Source: Entonaema liquescens (Eukaryota > Ascomycota > Sordariomycetes > Xylariales > Xylariaceae). From it: DNA of 64,000 bases. This document shows, piece after piece, positions 1-11,038 of the stretch (within the stretch, counting starts at the first letter, position 1; the number at the start of each line of letters is the position of its first letter). The notes under the pieces were generated by a model. It ran no database searches. It saw only the letters and a program-made list of their open reading frames with translations, and had not been told where the DNA came from. Where the stretch lies: positions 1,612,001 through 1,676,000 of the forward strand of contig CADCSX010000025.1 of assembly GCA_902805475.1 (NCBI GenBank), given 5' to 3'. A program made the position numbers and the translations under genes.

Positions 1-549
1 AAATTCGGCCTCGCCATATATACGCACAGGAAAGCAGTTGATAATCACCATGGCCAAAAAGAAGATGGTGATCAGGACAGCTTTAGGAACGTCGTTCGGC
101 CAGTAGTCTACCACCACAACCGATATTGTCACCTCGAGGGGGCAGCCGATAGCCAGTTGATACCAATAATTCCAGCCGAGAACAAAACCTAATGCCTCAT
201 CGACATATCGCGAGGCATATACGGGGACGGCACCTGGCAATGGGAGATAGGCTGCCATCTCTCCTAGACTATGGACCACGCAGTAGACGTTGAATGCCGT
301 GATCAAGTAGGCAAGGAAGGCAGACAGAGGACCGGCAAGGGAGATGACCTGACCGCTACCAACGAAAAGTCCAGTACCAATGGCACCGGATAAGGCCATG
401 AACTGGACATGTCTTGACTTGAGCTTGCGATCAAGGGTACCGACATGGCGCGTATCTTGTCCGGCTTTTAGATCACCAATGACATCCTCCTGATTATCAG
501 CAATATTGGCCTTGATCTCATCCTTTTGCCCCGTTTCGACGTCCGCCAT
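1..549 (-). CDS. Amino-acid permease, 5' part only (runs off the window)
   Basis: The reading frame opens at the ATG at 549 and stays open, without a stop or intron, to base 1, giving 183 residues. After about 50 polar residues it reads HVQFMALSGAIGTGLFVGSG, the signature of the fungal amino-acid permease family (YAT/AAP, APC superfamily). Hydrophobic segments follow, with LGEMAAYLPLPGAVPVYASR and a helix containing LGWNYWYQLA. Members are plasma-membrane proton symporters with about 12 helices and 500-560 residues, so roughly two thirds is outside the window. The substrate cannot be told from this part; GABA/choline-type and general permeases look alike here. The next gene, in the same orientation, is a fructosyl-amino-acid oxidase, which makes uptake of amino acids or glycated amino acids a reasonable inference but no more. 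Confidence 0.9.
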   Translation of the reverse strand, partial: MADVETGQKDEIKANIADNQEDVIGDLKAGQDTRHVGTLDRKLKSRHVQFMALSGAIGTGLFVGSGQVISLAGPLSAFLAYLITAFNVYCVVHSLGEMAAYLPLPGAVPVYASRYVDEALGFVLGWNYWYQLAIGCPLEVTISVVVVDYWPNDVPKAVLITIFFLAMVIINCFPVRIYGEAEF

Positions 550-1492
550 TTTTTTTTTCTTTTTTCGTAGTATTACCTTAGGAGGTGGTGATATCTGCTC
601 GGGGGCTGTCATGCATCGAGGTGGGAACACAAGTTATAATAATAACCTTTCCCATATTAACTAACAAAGAAACTTACATAAATATTTATCTACTCCGCAC
701 GATGCCAATGCGTTATCGCGGGGAAGCTCGATACCGAATCAGGGAGGTAGTCAGAACTAAATACCACGTTGCTGGGATGTCGTCGCATATCAAGGCGGTC
801 TATCATGCCCTGTGATAACACTACTAGGACTTCTTTTGGTTATCTGGACGTTGACTTAATTACCATCAGGACGTCAACCGAATCCTTCGAAGCTGGGCGC
901 CCCATCCTGCATGGAAGAATACAAGAAATCTGGGGAAACTAGCTCGACGCTTACGCGACAGAAACCGACGAGTGAATACTTTGGGTACGCAATAAGCCTT
1001 TAATAAACCTAGGTTGGTTAGTGCCGAGCCAAAAGTTTTGTTGTGAGTCCGTGACAAGGTTACATGGAGCAGCTGAGGAGACGTTAACTCTTCGAATACT
1101 TCGAAAGGATAGTGTAGCGTTGTCTTTTATTGCAAACTCTAGGGTTGGCAGGGGCTGATAGCCAACTCTTTAAAATATGACCATTATTCGATTCCTCGTC
1201 TAGGATTGCAAGGAAACAGAAAAGAGGCAGACACGTCGAAGTTACCCCTAAACCTTGGTAGGCTATCTACCAGGAGCCAGGAAATGTCAGTGCTTCTGGT
1301 GAGAGCCTATCAGAAGCTCACAATCTGAAAATAGTGTAACATCTGGAATTTTGTCGAAATGTTGGAGCCGTACTCTGAGAAATTAAACCGGTGGAAGTTC
1401 AGGGACGTGGTTCAACCAGTTTCTCGAAACGAAGAAAGGCCCCCCTTCGTTATTTACCTATACATCCGTTTATTGTTAACACCAATCCAAGT
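550..1492. other. Intergenic: upstream of permease, downstream of oxidase
   Basis: A poly-T/pyrimidine tract lies directly upstream of the permease ATG (about 549-567). I see no convincing coding region; the short frames here have no recognisable content and no splice structure. Confidence 0.6.
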
Positions 1493-3163
1493 TCATAGTT
1501 TCGCCTTATTCGAATCATCGTCGTGATTCCATCCAGGCATATCTGCAAGGTCCTTTGCAGGCGCCCCGCGTCTCGACCTTAGGGCATCACCTCCCGGCCG
1601 CCATCTCCACGCATACGCAAGGTCTTCTGCTAGATTATCTTCTACTAGCTCGACCACATGCTTACCGATACTAGGCAGAAGTTTAAAAGTGTGTCTATAG
1701 ATGTTAGAAACTATTCTCTAGCGGGCTACTTAACCACTTACCCGCTGTCCCCTGTAGCGAGAATGAAGTTCTTCCATTTTGGGTGCTCGCAAATTAGCAG
1801 TGCTGCATCGGCCGTGTCTGTACACCAGCACAATGCTCGGTTAAAAAGTTCCTTGTGTTTCAATCGCGGCAAGTAGGTCGAAATAGCTCTGCGGATCGAC
1901 TTTTCTGACGCGTCGGGATATGTATCTGTAGGGTGCTTGGCATGAGATCGAGGAACAGATACATGTTTAGGGCTGGAGGCGCCGTATGGCAGATGCTGCT
2001 TGAAGCGAGTAAACCCGGGGAACTCGTCGCAAATCTTAATGATACCGTCCCTAAAAGTAGTTGGTCTCTTGCTTTACGCACGTCTTTATTAATGGGGTCG
2101 TCACCTACTCGTTAGGTTCGAAGAAGAAACCAATATCACCATTGTACACTACGGGTGAGCCCTTATACTCGGCGGCTTCTTCAGGTGATAATTGTATCAT
2201 AGCATATACCCATGCCTATCGTTAAATATTAGTATCGTGGCATCTCGACTCGCCAAGTATTGTAATACGTACTTTAGAACAGCATTGATCCTCCAAATCT
2301 ACCAATGCTGGGCTCCAAGCTCCGGCAGCTAGAACGACCTTGTGGGCATAGTACTTGGTCCCGTCCACCGTTTCAACGCCGATGCATGTCGTCTCATCCT
2401 CTCCGAAGAGTGGTTGCTTGAATGATCCTGCACTATTCCGATCCTAAAGTTAGTAAATTCATAGGTCGCATAGACAGTAGCGTGCGATATTCTGTCTCAC
2501 CCTCCGAATGCGAACTTGACTCCTCGACTACGTAGTTCCTTGCCGATCGCATTGATTGCCTTGCCGGCAGCTAGCCAACCGCCATCTTCGCTAAATATCG
2601 CTTTCCATCCCTACGTGATATTTATGTTAGTGTGCCTCATTGAGATGTCGACCAGCCGGAGGATCTCACCTTGATCTGCTCTCGTTGCAAAAGTGGCATC
2701 TTGGACAAGATCGCGTCTTCGCTATCCAACCACTCGTTGGTCTTCTCTAAACCAACACCCGCATCAAGGAGATCTTGATACTGTTTTCTGAGGGATGCTA
2801 TACCTTTCTCGGTTCCTTCGCAGTCAAGCTAGCTCGCGTCAGCACCAAAGCCGTGCGGGAGGGAGAAAAGGTCTAAGTCACCCTGCCGGTATTATGAAAG
2901 AAGGGCTTGAATAGCTCATCATTCCTCCACATTTCTCTCGCCTCTAGGCTCAGCTGTATGTCGACCTTATTACGTAGGCGGATGCCCATAATCTTATTGA
3001 GGTCATTCCCAGCAGATTGCGCAGAAGGGATAGGATATGTGTCAAGAACAGTGATATTTGACGGCGTGTACCCAGACCGCACGAGATGCAGAGCGGTTGA
3101 TGAGCCAATCGTGCCGCCTCCGCCGACAACGATAACCTTGGTGCTTGCGCGAGATGTAGCCAT
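1493..3163 (-). CDS. Fructosyl amino acid oxidase (amadoriase), peroxisomal
   Basis: This is an FAD-dependent deglycating oxidase. It releases amino acid, glucosone and hydrogen peroxide from Amadori products. The ATG at 3163 begins a Rossmann fold (KVIVVGGGGTIGSSTALHL, GxGxxG) with an acidic end of strand 2 (VLDTYP). Introns I could place are about 2829-2881, 2611-2669, 2433-2500 and 2213-2272, plus two nearer the 3' end. Joined exons carry family blocks: TGRLDCEGTEKG, LVDLEDQC, GDIGFFFEPNE, FKQHLPYGASSPKHVSVPRS, LCWCTDTAD and the C-terminal FAD-covering ILATGDSG...HTFKLLPSIG. Family members bind FAD covalently through a Cys in the C-terminal part; I did not assign it. The total of about 440 residues matches the family. 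The protein ends in AKL, a type 1 peroxisomal signal, as expected for a peroxide producer. The reading frame is intact. Confidence 0.93.
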
Positions 3164-4574
3164 GTTCTCATACAGAAACCACTTTAAGATTTACGATTCA
3201 ACCTCTACCTCCTCGTGATCACAATCACCTGAGATAGGTGCTGGCAATTAAATAGAGAAGCGTACTACTTAATATTCTTCCGCTAGGACGGAACCGCAAC
3301 CCTCAGCCCCGTGTGGCACGATATTGGTTGCGATGTGGACTTATCCCTTCCTTGGGGTTGTGGAATCAGTATTTAGAGTAGCGACTCCGGTTGGCCAGCG
3401 ACGATAGAAGTTTACCAATGGTGTAAAGTAATACTCGCCTATTAATTGGGACTGTGGAGAGAGTGTGGGACGCCTGGGAATGGAATCGTCTACAAGAGGA
3501 TAGAGCTTTTGTTAAATACCCACTTCCTTAACTCCTTAACTGCTATCTTTGACTAATAAGTACTATTTTATTTCCCTAATCTCTACGATAATTATTCTCT
3601 TAGTATTTATTATATTAGGTAACCGGGTCTAGAATAATATTTACGAGGTTAGCGATCATGAAGCCTGGGAATCGAATGGATTTGACGATATCTACTCGCG
3701 TTGTAGATTACCTAGCGTTTAGATAGGTAGGTAGGTAGGTAGGTACTCTTCTAGGATGACTTCTTAGTTCTACACTAGGGGCTCAGGGACGAACATACGC
3801 GTAGTCAACTACAAGGTAGCTGATAGACCCGCCGGCCCGAACTGTTACGATTACCAAAATAGGGAAAGCGAAATAATAATGAAGCTCCCAGCAGTCACTT
3901 GTCGTTACGCCGCGGATGCTATTGGCTAACGTAGAGTCGTATGCGTCGGCATTGGTTCCCTAAACTTCAACAACAATACCGCCCAGGCCGGGGCTAGAAA
4001 ATGAGACTCAGGGTCCTTGGGCACTCCCACAAGTTCGGGACTGGTATCATTTCCTAAGTGGGATTAATGCTATCAAATTGACAACTTTGGTCTTCACCGT
4101 GGTCAGAGTCAGAGCGAAATAGATTATCACAATATACACAGTTTCCGATTCGCCCCCATCAGCTAACTACACGAGAACTATCACCTCGGTCTTCGGATTA
4201 TACTGTTCACGTGGTTCCCTTGCCTGGATCGCATAACGTAAAGGCTTTCTCAGCATTTCGTGGGGCCCCAAAGATATCGTTACCCCAGCTTGGAGAACTG
4301 CGCTATCTAACGACGCCATCCTTAGAAGAATCCACAGATTATCGTAGCCTCCGCTCCGCTATGATAAGCGAAAGAGAGCTGATGCTCGGCATTAAACTTC
4401 GCGATATGGCTGGGGTACGCACATACATAGATCTTTATCCGTAGTATATATATTAGGCACCTAGGTAGCGAGGGATCGTGAGAACGTCTTCTAAGCATCA
4501 TCACCTCATACTTTAGTGCACTGGTCTAGCTACACACTGTGAAATAGGGACAAGAGTCGAGATATTGCCGAATC
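3164..4574. other. Divergent intergenic region with AT-rich stretch and TAGG repeat
   Basis: This is shared upstream DNA of the oxidase (-) and the UNC93-like gene (+). It is AT-rich around 3520-3660 and carries five tandem copies of a GTAG/TAGG tetramer at about 3726-3745. I see no gene. The 77-codon open frame at 4211-4444 has no recognisable content and no start context that stands out. Confidence 0.5.
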
Positions 4575-6623
4575 ATGTCTAAATTTGACGCTGCACCTCC
4601 TAATACGCACGCCGGCGGAAACGACGATGCACTGCGAGGACAGGGCTCACTCCCGATGAACCCAACGAACGATGCCGACGAGAGGGTTGACATGGAAGCC
4701 TACATCAAGGCTGTTCCGTTGTGGAAGCGGATCTATCAACACAGTTTGACACAGATGCTTCTGCTGAGTGTGGTACGTAATTTCCGGGTTCCAGGTTCGC
4801 TCATTTACGGCGGCTGATTTCAAGTACCTACATGTAGCAAGCATTCTGCGGTCCAGCAATGGCAGATGCTATCGCAGGTCTCGGCGGCGGTGGTCTAGCA
4901 ACTCCCCAGACGTCCAATATAGCGTATGTCTAAATCTGAACAAAGATCTGGGGCAGCCATTATTAACAAAGGTCTTCAAAATAGTACAGCAATCAATTAT
5001 GCTATGCTCGCTACCGTCTGTCTGTTCGGCGGTCCTATCGTCAATAAGCTAGGAACCAAGTGGGCGTTGGTCATTGGGGCCATGTCATTTCCTATCCGTG
5101 GATCATCGTATTACTGCAACAGCAAATTCGGGACTCAATGGGTAAGAAATTCACCTCAAGGCGTCCATATAATAGCCCCCGCTTTGCTGCTAGCTTTGAA
5201 ACCATCGCTAAGATAAATACTCGCAGTACCTCATTTTCGGCGGCTTTTTTACCGGTATTGGAAGCGGCTGCTGGTACGTCGCGGAATCGGGATCCATCAT
5301 GTCGCTAGCACCATCGGGTGCTCGTGGTAAATACTTGGCCTTGTGGATCGTTGCCAGAAATCTTGGGCAGCTAGTCGGCGGTGCTATAAAGTGAGTAGCC
5401 CAATGTCACTAAAAGACATCAAGAAGGAGTAGTGCTCATGATGGATTTTAGCTTGTCTAAGAACCACGTAAAAGGAGCAGTTGGCGGGGTTACCCCTGAC
5501 ACTTATATCGCCTTCTTGATCATTGAAAGTCTGGCGTGAGTAGTAACCGACTAAGCATGATGAATCGTAGAACATAATGTACTAATACGCCTAGGTTGCC
5601 GTTCGCGTTTCTGATTTCACCTCTCGAAAGAGTCGTCCGATCCGATGGCACGCGTATTCTGGTCTCGGAGAAGCTCACGTTCAAGCAAGAATTCAAGCTC
5701 ATCAAATTTACCATGACCTCAAAGCTTATCCTACTTTCGGCTCTGTGGGCAGTCTGGTCGTTCTTCTACAGGTAAGCTGCTTCGTCGACGCTGGCGATAC
5801 CCGAGACTGACCAATGATGTAGTGGTACATGGTCTACTTATCTCGGTACTTATTTCTCTGTTCGTTCTCGCGCTCTATCCTCGCTCGTCTCTCCGTTCTT
5901 TTGCATGTAAGCCAACCTTCTCTTGCTCCTGTAATCCGGGATCCTTTACTAAACAAAGCCGCAGCGTCGGGTGCTTTGGTCTTGGCTTCATTCTTGACAT
6001 GAAGTCTCTCAGCCAACGTCGCAGGGCGCAGCTGGGACTATTTACAGTTGTCATTCTCAACTTGGGCGTGTATATATGGTCCATCGTTATGCAAGCTAGG
6101 TTTAATGCCACGAACCCGGGTAAAATCGACTGGGATGAGTCGCTCTACGCCTCATCCTTCTTGCCCTACTTCTTCGTCCAAACGACGGGTCCGTTATCGC
6201 AGTCGTACATGTATTGGCTCCTGTCGTCATTCGCCACAGATGCGCAATCCAATGTCCGCAACGGCGCAGCTTTCAGGTATGCCGATTGAGCCATTAACAG
6301 GTCACATACAGTATTGCCCGTGACTAACCTTTCTGGCAGATGCTTGGAAGCCGTCGGCCAAGCTATTTCATACGGCATGAACACACAAATCAAAACCAAC
6401 CCTCTAATCGGATTGTACGTGCTATCTTCCCAAGGCAAATGATAAATCTTCGCGCTGACATATATATTCTAGCTGTGTGACGTTTGCTCTCATGGCAGCC
6501 GCTGTGGGCCCAATGCTAGCCCTCGTCAATACTACACCAGATCGTATTCCGGCCGATGTGATACTCGAGGCACAAGAGGTGAAGCAGGAGCAAAAGCTTG
6601 ATGGACTTAAGACCGAGCCATAG
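4575..6623 (+). CDS. UNC93-like (DUF895) multi-pass membrane protein
   Basis: The ATG at 4575 begins a polar N-terminus. The chain then enters membrane with PLWKRIYQHSLTQMLLLSV, as in fungal UNC93-like proteins of the major facilitator superfamily. Joining exons gives AFCGPAMADAIAGLGGGGLA, INYAMLATVCLFGGP, LGTKWALVIGA, FGGFFTGIGSGCWYVAESGS, IMSLAPSGARGKYLALWI and FLISPLERVVRSDG. The middle and last helices follow (FVQTTGPLSQSYMYWLLSSF and GMNTQIKTNPLIGFCVTFALM), and the protein ends in a charged tail, KLDGLKTEP. I count about eight introns, all with GT-AG ends and compatible phases; the reading frame is intact. The role of the fungal proteins is not settled; an ion- or solute-related membrane function is only an inference from UNC93. 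Confidence 0.88.
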
Positions 6624-7063
6624 CATGTACTTAAGTGTAGGGTAACTATAGAACCTATTAGCAACATGTAACATCTTTGACTTATATTGCATGAAGAGAT
6701 TAAAACGATATTTATAATCAATAATCAATGCACAATAATGTCTTTATCATTTGATGCATTATATGAGACCAAGGTTGGTTACCTAATGTTCGTCACGCGT
6801 AGTTCACCTAACCCATATGACGGGTTTCAGTCCACGATAATACACTATACTCGACGTCTTCCCAATAAAATTGATACAATCCATTATGGTCCGTAAGGGC
6901 GACCGGAAGCTATCCCAGCGCGAAATCGAAGTGTCGCTTCTCTCGAATAGGCTCTTACTATGGTTGTCCAGAGTTAGGTGTATGCCTACTCGAGAAAAAT
7001 AATTAATACTTATTGAATCCCTAGGTAGTAGGTAAAGCATTCATATGGTCCTCGTAGCGATTC
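6624..7063. other. Convergent intergenic region
   Basis: This AT-rich spacer separates the 3' ends of the UNC93-like gene (+) and the cyclin gene (-). It presumably contains both polyadenylation regions. No coding signal is visible. Confidence 0.5.
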
Positions 7064-8177
7064 TCATAGGGGAGGTCCAAAAGGATCGGCTCCTTCGGGG
7101 GCAACCTTTCGTCTCTTCGACTCCCGCCCTTCGCCAGGTCCGTTGCCGAATACTTTCTCATCTGCATCGGAACTTATCTTAGGTTTTGGCTTTTGGACAG
7201 CCTCCTCCCTTCGTGCCTTCTGCAAGGCGACTAAATCAGCTCTGTCCGGATCTCTGCACTTAACGAGCTTCCTACGCAAAGCCTTGATAGCCTTAGTACT
7301 TTCCGGCTGTTACCTACTTGTCAGTTTCGAAAAAGTCGCAACGGCATCTAGGCTCACTCACATCAGTCCAATAATTAGTCATCTTCTCCGGAGGTTCTTT
7401 TTCCAGCATTTCTTTGCAATTATGTATCACGCTCCAAACTTTAGATTTGGCGTCTTCGCCTTGTCCTTCGAATGCCTCCCGAAGCACGCGCTGAACCAAT
7501 TCCTCATCGGCTATGGCCAGTGCGGCGAACATTATCTGGCTGGGTGTATAGTAGAAATATGCGTCGGTAACTAAGGGACTAAACTTTAATATATCTCTTG
7601 TTCTCTTGTGTGCGCGGTTTATCCTGTCGTCGTCGAAGTCACCCAGTCTTCTTAATTCCATGACGGTTCCTTCCAAGGCGCGGAACGGGTGTCTCACATC
7701 GAACGCAAAACGTATGCCCTGGCACAAGACGTATTCTGCAGCTAGAATCATCTCGCCGGTCGTATTAGGGAAAATATCTGCTATCTTTTGCACACGTATG
7801 AAGTAGCCCTCGGCCTTGCAACCAAAGAATATGCAGGTCTTTATGAGCTCCTGGGGTGGATAAGTCATTACGCTATTGGTAAGATAGAAGCGTCGTAGGA
7901 AGATAGCAGCAGTCGCCTGGATGTCGGTCGGGAGCTGGCAGTAAGGGGCGGCACGCAGGAGCTCGAGAGTGAAGTGGTTTAAGATCATGTATTCTTCGTC
8001 GGGGGTCAGGAAGTTGGGCAAAGGGTCCACTGGCGGATCTGAAGCGCGCAGGCGGTTAGATATGTGGGCTCGCGCGAGTGTGTTAGTCTTCTCGCGAAGG
8101 GTAGCGAGATGTGATGGAGCAAAGGACCATAGCCGATATTGACTCGACTGCCGATATCGAGCATCCTCAGTCGCCAT
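7064..8177 (-). CDS. CCL1: Cyclin H of the TFIIH/CAK complex (Ccl1-like)
   Basis: This is the regulatory subunit of the CDK-activating kinase in TFIIH, which phosphorylates the RNA polymerase II tail and activates CDKs. The start at 8177 gives MATEDARYRQSSQYRLWSFA, the typical cyclin H opening, followed by the paired cyclin folds (LTPDEEYMILNHFTLELLRA, AATAIFLRRFYLTNSVM, FFGCKAEGYFI, FPNTTGEMILAAEYVLCQGI, and the second box with RFAFDVRHPFRALEG). One intron of about 65 bp removes an in-frame stop. The donor GTGAGTG follows the codons for NYWTD and the acceptor TACTAAG precedes AIKALRRKLVKCRDP. The last exon is basic and ends in EGADPFGPPL. Length is about 350 residues, within family range. 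The single gene appears intact and is transcribed in the same direction as the nucleotidase gene next to it. Confidence 0.88.
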
Positions 8178-9207
8178 GTTTGTAGTCGGTGTCGATATAG
8201 CGACGTCGAGAAGTAAACAGAATCAATTCTATGCTCGGGGTAAGTTGACGAGCGGGAATGCGAAGCTCGGTGAACACTTAAATTAGGTAGACTAGGTAGT
8301 TTCTGATTGAACCGAATCGCGGTAGGAAGAAGGGAACTACTGGAGAGATTTGGGGAAGCCCAAATATTAGGTAGGTAAAATAGCTGCCGTAGGTCATCCA
8401 GTTGTTTCTACCTATTGGAAGTTGATGTCGAGAATGCTTAGAAGCAAGGGCGGGTCGCATATGGAAGTTTACAGTTGCATTAGGTATCGTTATCGATATC
8501 TTAGGCATGTATTGTACAATACTTTTGGTAGCTGCGTGCCACCCAGGTGTGCTATCAGATGTGCCTGACTACCTACCTATCATTGAACTAGATAAGGTAC
8601 ATAGTTACTTAATATAGGTAGGTTATCGCCCGCCGTCAGGTTAGGTATGTACGTACGTAAAGTTGCTCTTGTCATTCTTGCGGTTCAACATTCAATTTCA
8701 ATAAGTTTCTAAGCCGCACGAAAGCAAAATCATTACCGAACTAACACTGTGTTTCATTATGGAGAAGAGTACCTAATAATGCACAGTCTATTATTTTGAT
8801 AACCCCGAGACTCAACTTCTAATCAACTTCAAGGAATATCTCAAAGATATCCCATGGTAACTTAATATTTAATCCTAAACCCCAGAATACAATCCAATAT
8901 TTTAAGTAACCAAGAAATAAAAGGGCTATATCCGAGCGTTGCAACAATGTGAGAGTATAATGCTGAGCGCACTCATGAAGAAAACCGGTATTTTGTTCTT
9001 ATTATTCATAGTGCTACCTTTCATATAGTCTTACTACAAACGTCCCGAGTCGACCCTCGGGAATTTATAGGCATGTTTTATCATTACTCAGACAACCCGA
9101 CTGATGCCTACCTAGGTATTGGAACTAATGTTAATATTGTTAGTCTAGAAAGATGAGCCTTAGGAAGTATATAATTACTATCCATGGCCCTTTGTTGGTT
9201 GGAAAAC
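8178..9207. other. Intergenic region upstream of cyclin H
   Basis: Nothing coding is visible. It holds several ACCTACCTA / AGGTAGGT words (about 8565-8660) of the kind scattered through the window, and an AT-rich segment at about 8740-9000. Confidence 0.5.
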
Positions 9208-11038
9208 CTATAGCCATACTAGAACACTCAATAGAGCTATAAGTCCAAGATACGCTGGCACTATCCCCCTTACTCGTCTGGTGCCATTCAGGGTCGTGGT
9301 CGGCGCGCTCGCACCGCCTGTAGATGTAGCAGTATCCCCCGAGCTACCGCTAACGGTGGCTATCCTACCATCGAGTTCAAAGTCAATTGGGCTCGTCTTC
9401 CGAATATGGTTAACTAGGACCTCGTCCAAGGTATCGAGGATAATTGCGTCTTGAACTGGCTCTACTATATTGTCGCCGCCACCCGTTATGAAATCAACTG
9501 TGACGACGGTATACTGGGCCTCCTCATCCACAGGTTTACCGCCGATCGTTAGCCGCACAAGGCGCTCGCCAATAGCTTTACTTGGGTCATACTCGACTTT
9601 GACGCCGTGGCTCACCTGAAAGAAGCTGGTGACGTTTCGTTGATTAAACTGGTTGACTCCGCTGACAAGGCCTTCGAAGATTTTCCACAGATCCGTCCCA
9701 TTGTACTTAACCTCAACCACGGCATTACCGAAGGGGAATGACGTGAGCACCTCGCCGCGCGTAATGGAGCCGGCGTCGATGGTTGCGCGAATGCCCCCTG
9801 CATTCGTAAAGGCAAATGCTGCTTCGCTTCCACTGTCTACACGATATTGTAGAATTGAGCTAGAATCAGACGTCAGCGGGTTTTTTTTTTCTCTCTTTCA
9901 AACTGGCAAGTGAGCTGTCTCCGACTCACTCTGATACTAAATCCCCCAAGGTGCATTCTTTCTTCTGACAAGTCGACTGATCAAGCACAACGTTCGTGGT
10001 ACCGATCTCCTCTGCTGCGAACTCTTCGAACGGTTTTCTCCATTCTTCAATCTGCGTCTGCAGGCCCTTGTCTTGCTTAGTGGTATTCGTCAAATGAATC
10101 GGTGCGCCGTGGTATGCAAGTATTTTCCCCTCTGCATCGTATGTAACGTCGATATAACCCAAGTACTCTCCCCAACGGTAAGCAGTGACGATGAAAACTT
10201 CGTCGCCGTCCTTATTTGTTTCGAGAGTGGGATACTTGCCTTCGGCACCCTCCATATCTCCGAGTAATGTGTGACTGTGACCACCCATGATGAGCTGCAA
10301 GCCGGTTGTCTCACGGGCCAGACGTTTATCCTCTTCGTACCCGATGTGCGTAATGGCCGCAATTCGAGTGATGTTGGTTGTGCTGCGGATTTCATCAATC
10401 GAGGCCTGAACTGCAGCTATCGCATCTGTGAACTTGGTGCCGTTGCCAGGATTGCTGATCCCGGCTGTTGTCTCAGTTGTCACGCCAATAACAGCCAGCT
10501 GGTACTTCTCGAAGATATAATATGGTTTGATGGTAGAGTTCAGCTTCTCATTTTCTGATACAATATTTGCAGACACAATAGGAAACGTCAGGTTTTTCAA
10601 GAAGTCGCCTAACTTCTCGTCGCCGCCGTCGAATTCATGGTTTCCTAGAGTCATGGCGTCGAACCCGAGTTGATTAAGGGTCTCGGCAATCTTTTCGCCA
10701 CCGTAGAATGAATAGAACAAAGTACCCTGAAACTCGTCCCCTACATTCAACAATAAGCTGTCGTTATGGCCTGGTCGCGTGTCGTCAATGACCTTCTTAA
10801 TACGAGCATAACCGCCATAGCAACCTTTTGAAGGGTTGGTGCAATCAGTCCCCGACGAAGAGAACTCATCTAGATGCGCGTGGACATCATTAACGTGGTA
10901 GAACGAGATATTGAAGTTGCCGTCTGCGTCAATGAAGCGCTTCGACAAACGCTTGCTATAGAGCGAGTCACCAGCCGAAACCAAACCAACCAAACTGGCG
11001 GCGATAGAGAGGGCCGAAAAAGAAGGAACGTAGACCAT
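9208..11038 (-). CDS. Secreted 5'-nucleotidase / metallophosphoesterase, probably GPI-anchored
   Basis: This enzyme hydrolyses extracellular nucleotides (or related phosphoesters) with a two-metal centre. The start at 11038 gives a signal peptide (MVYVPSFSALSIAASLVGLV, then SAG). The calcineurin-like domain has the motifs in order: YHVNDVHAHLDEF, LLLNVGDEFQGTLFYSF, TLGNHEFDGGDEKL, ITHIGYEED and IMGGHSHT. One intron of about 85 bp separates TLGDLVS from DSILQYRVDSGSEA. The C-terminal 5'-nucleotidase domain follows, with FTNAGGIRATIDAG, FPFGNAVVEV and VTVDFITGGGDNI. The end is a Ser/Thr/Gly-rich linker and a hydrophobic tail (AYLGLIALLSVLVWL), the layout of a GPI-attachment signal. Length is about 580 residues, as usual for the family. 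The reading frame is intact. Substrate range (UshA-like or CD73-like) is not resolved. Confidence 0.9.
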
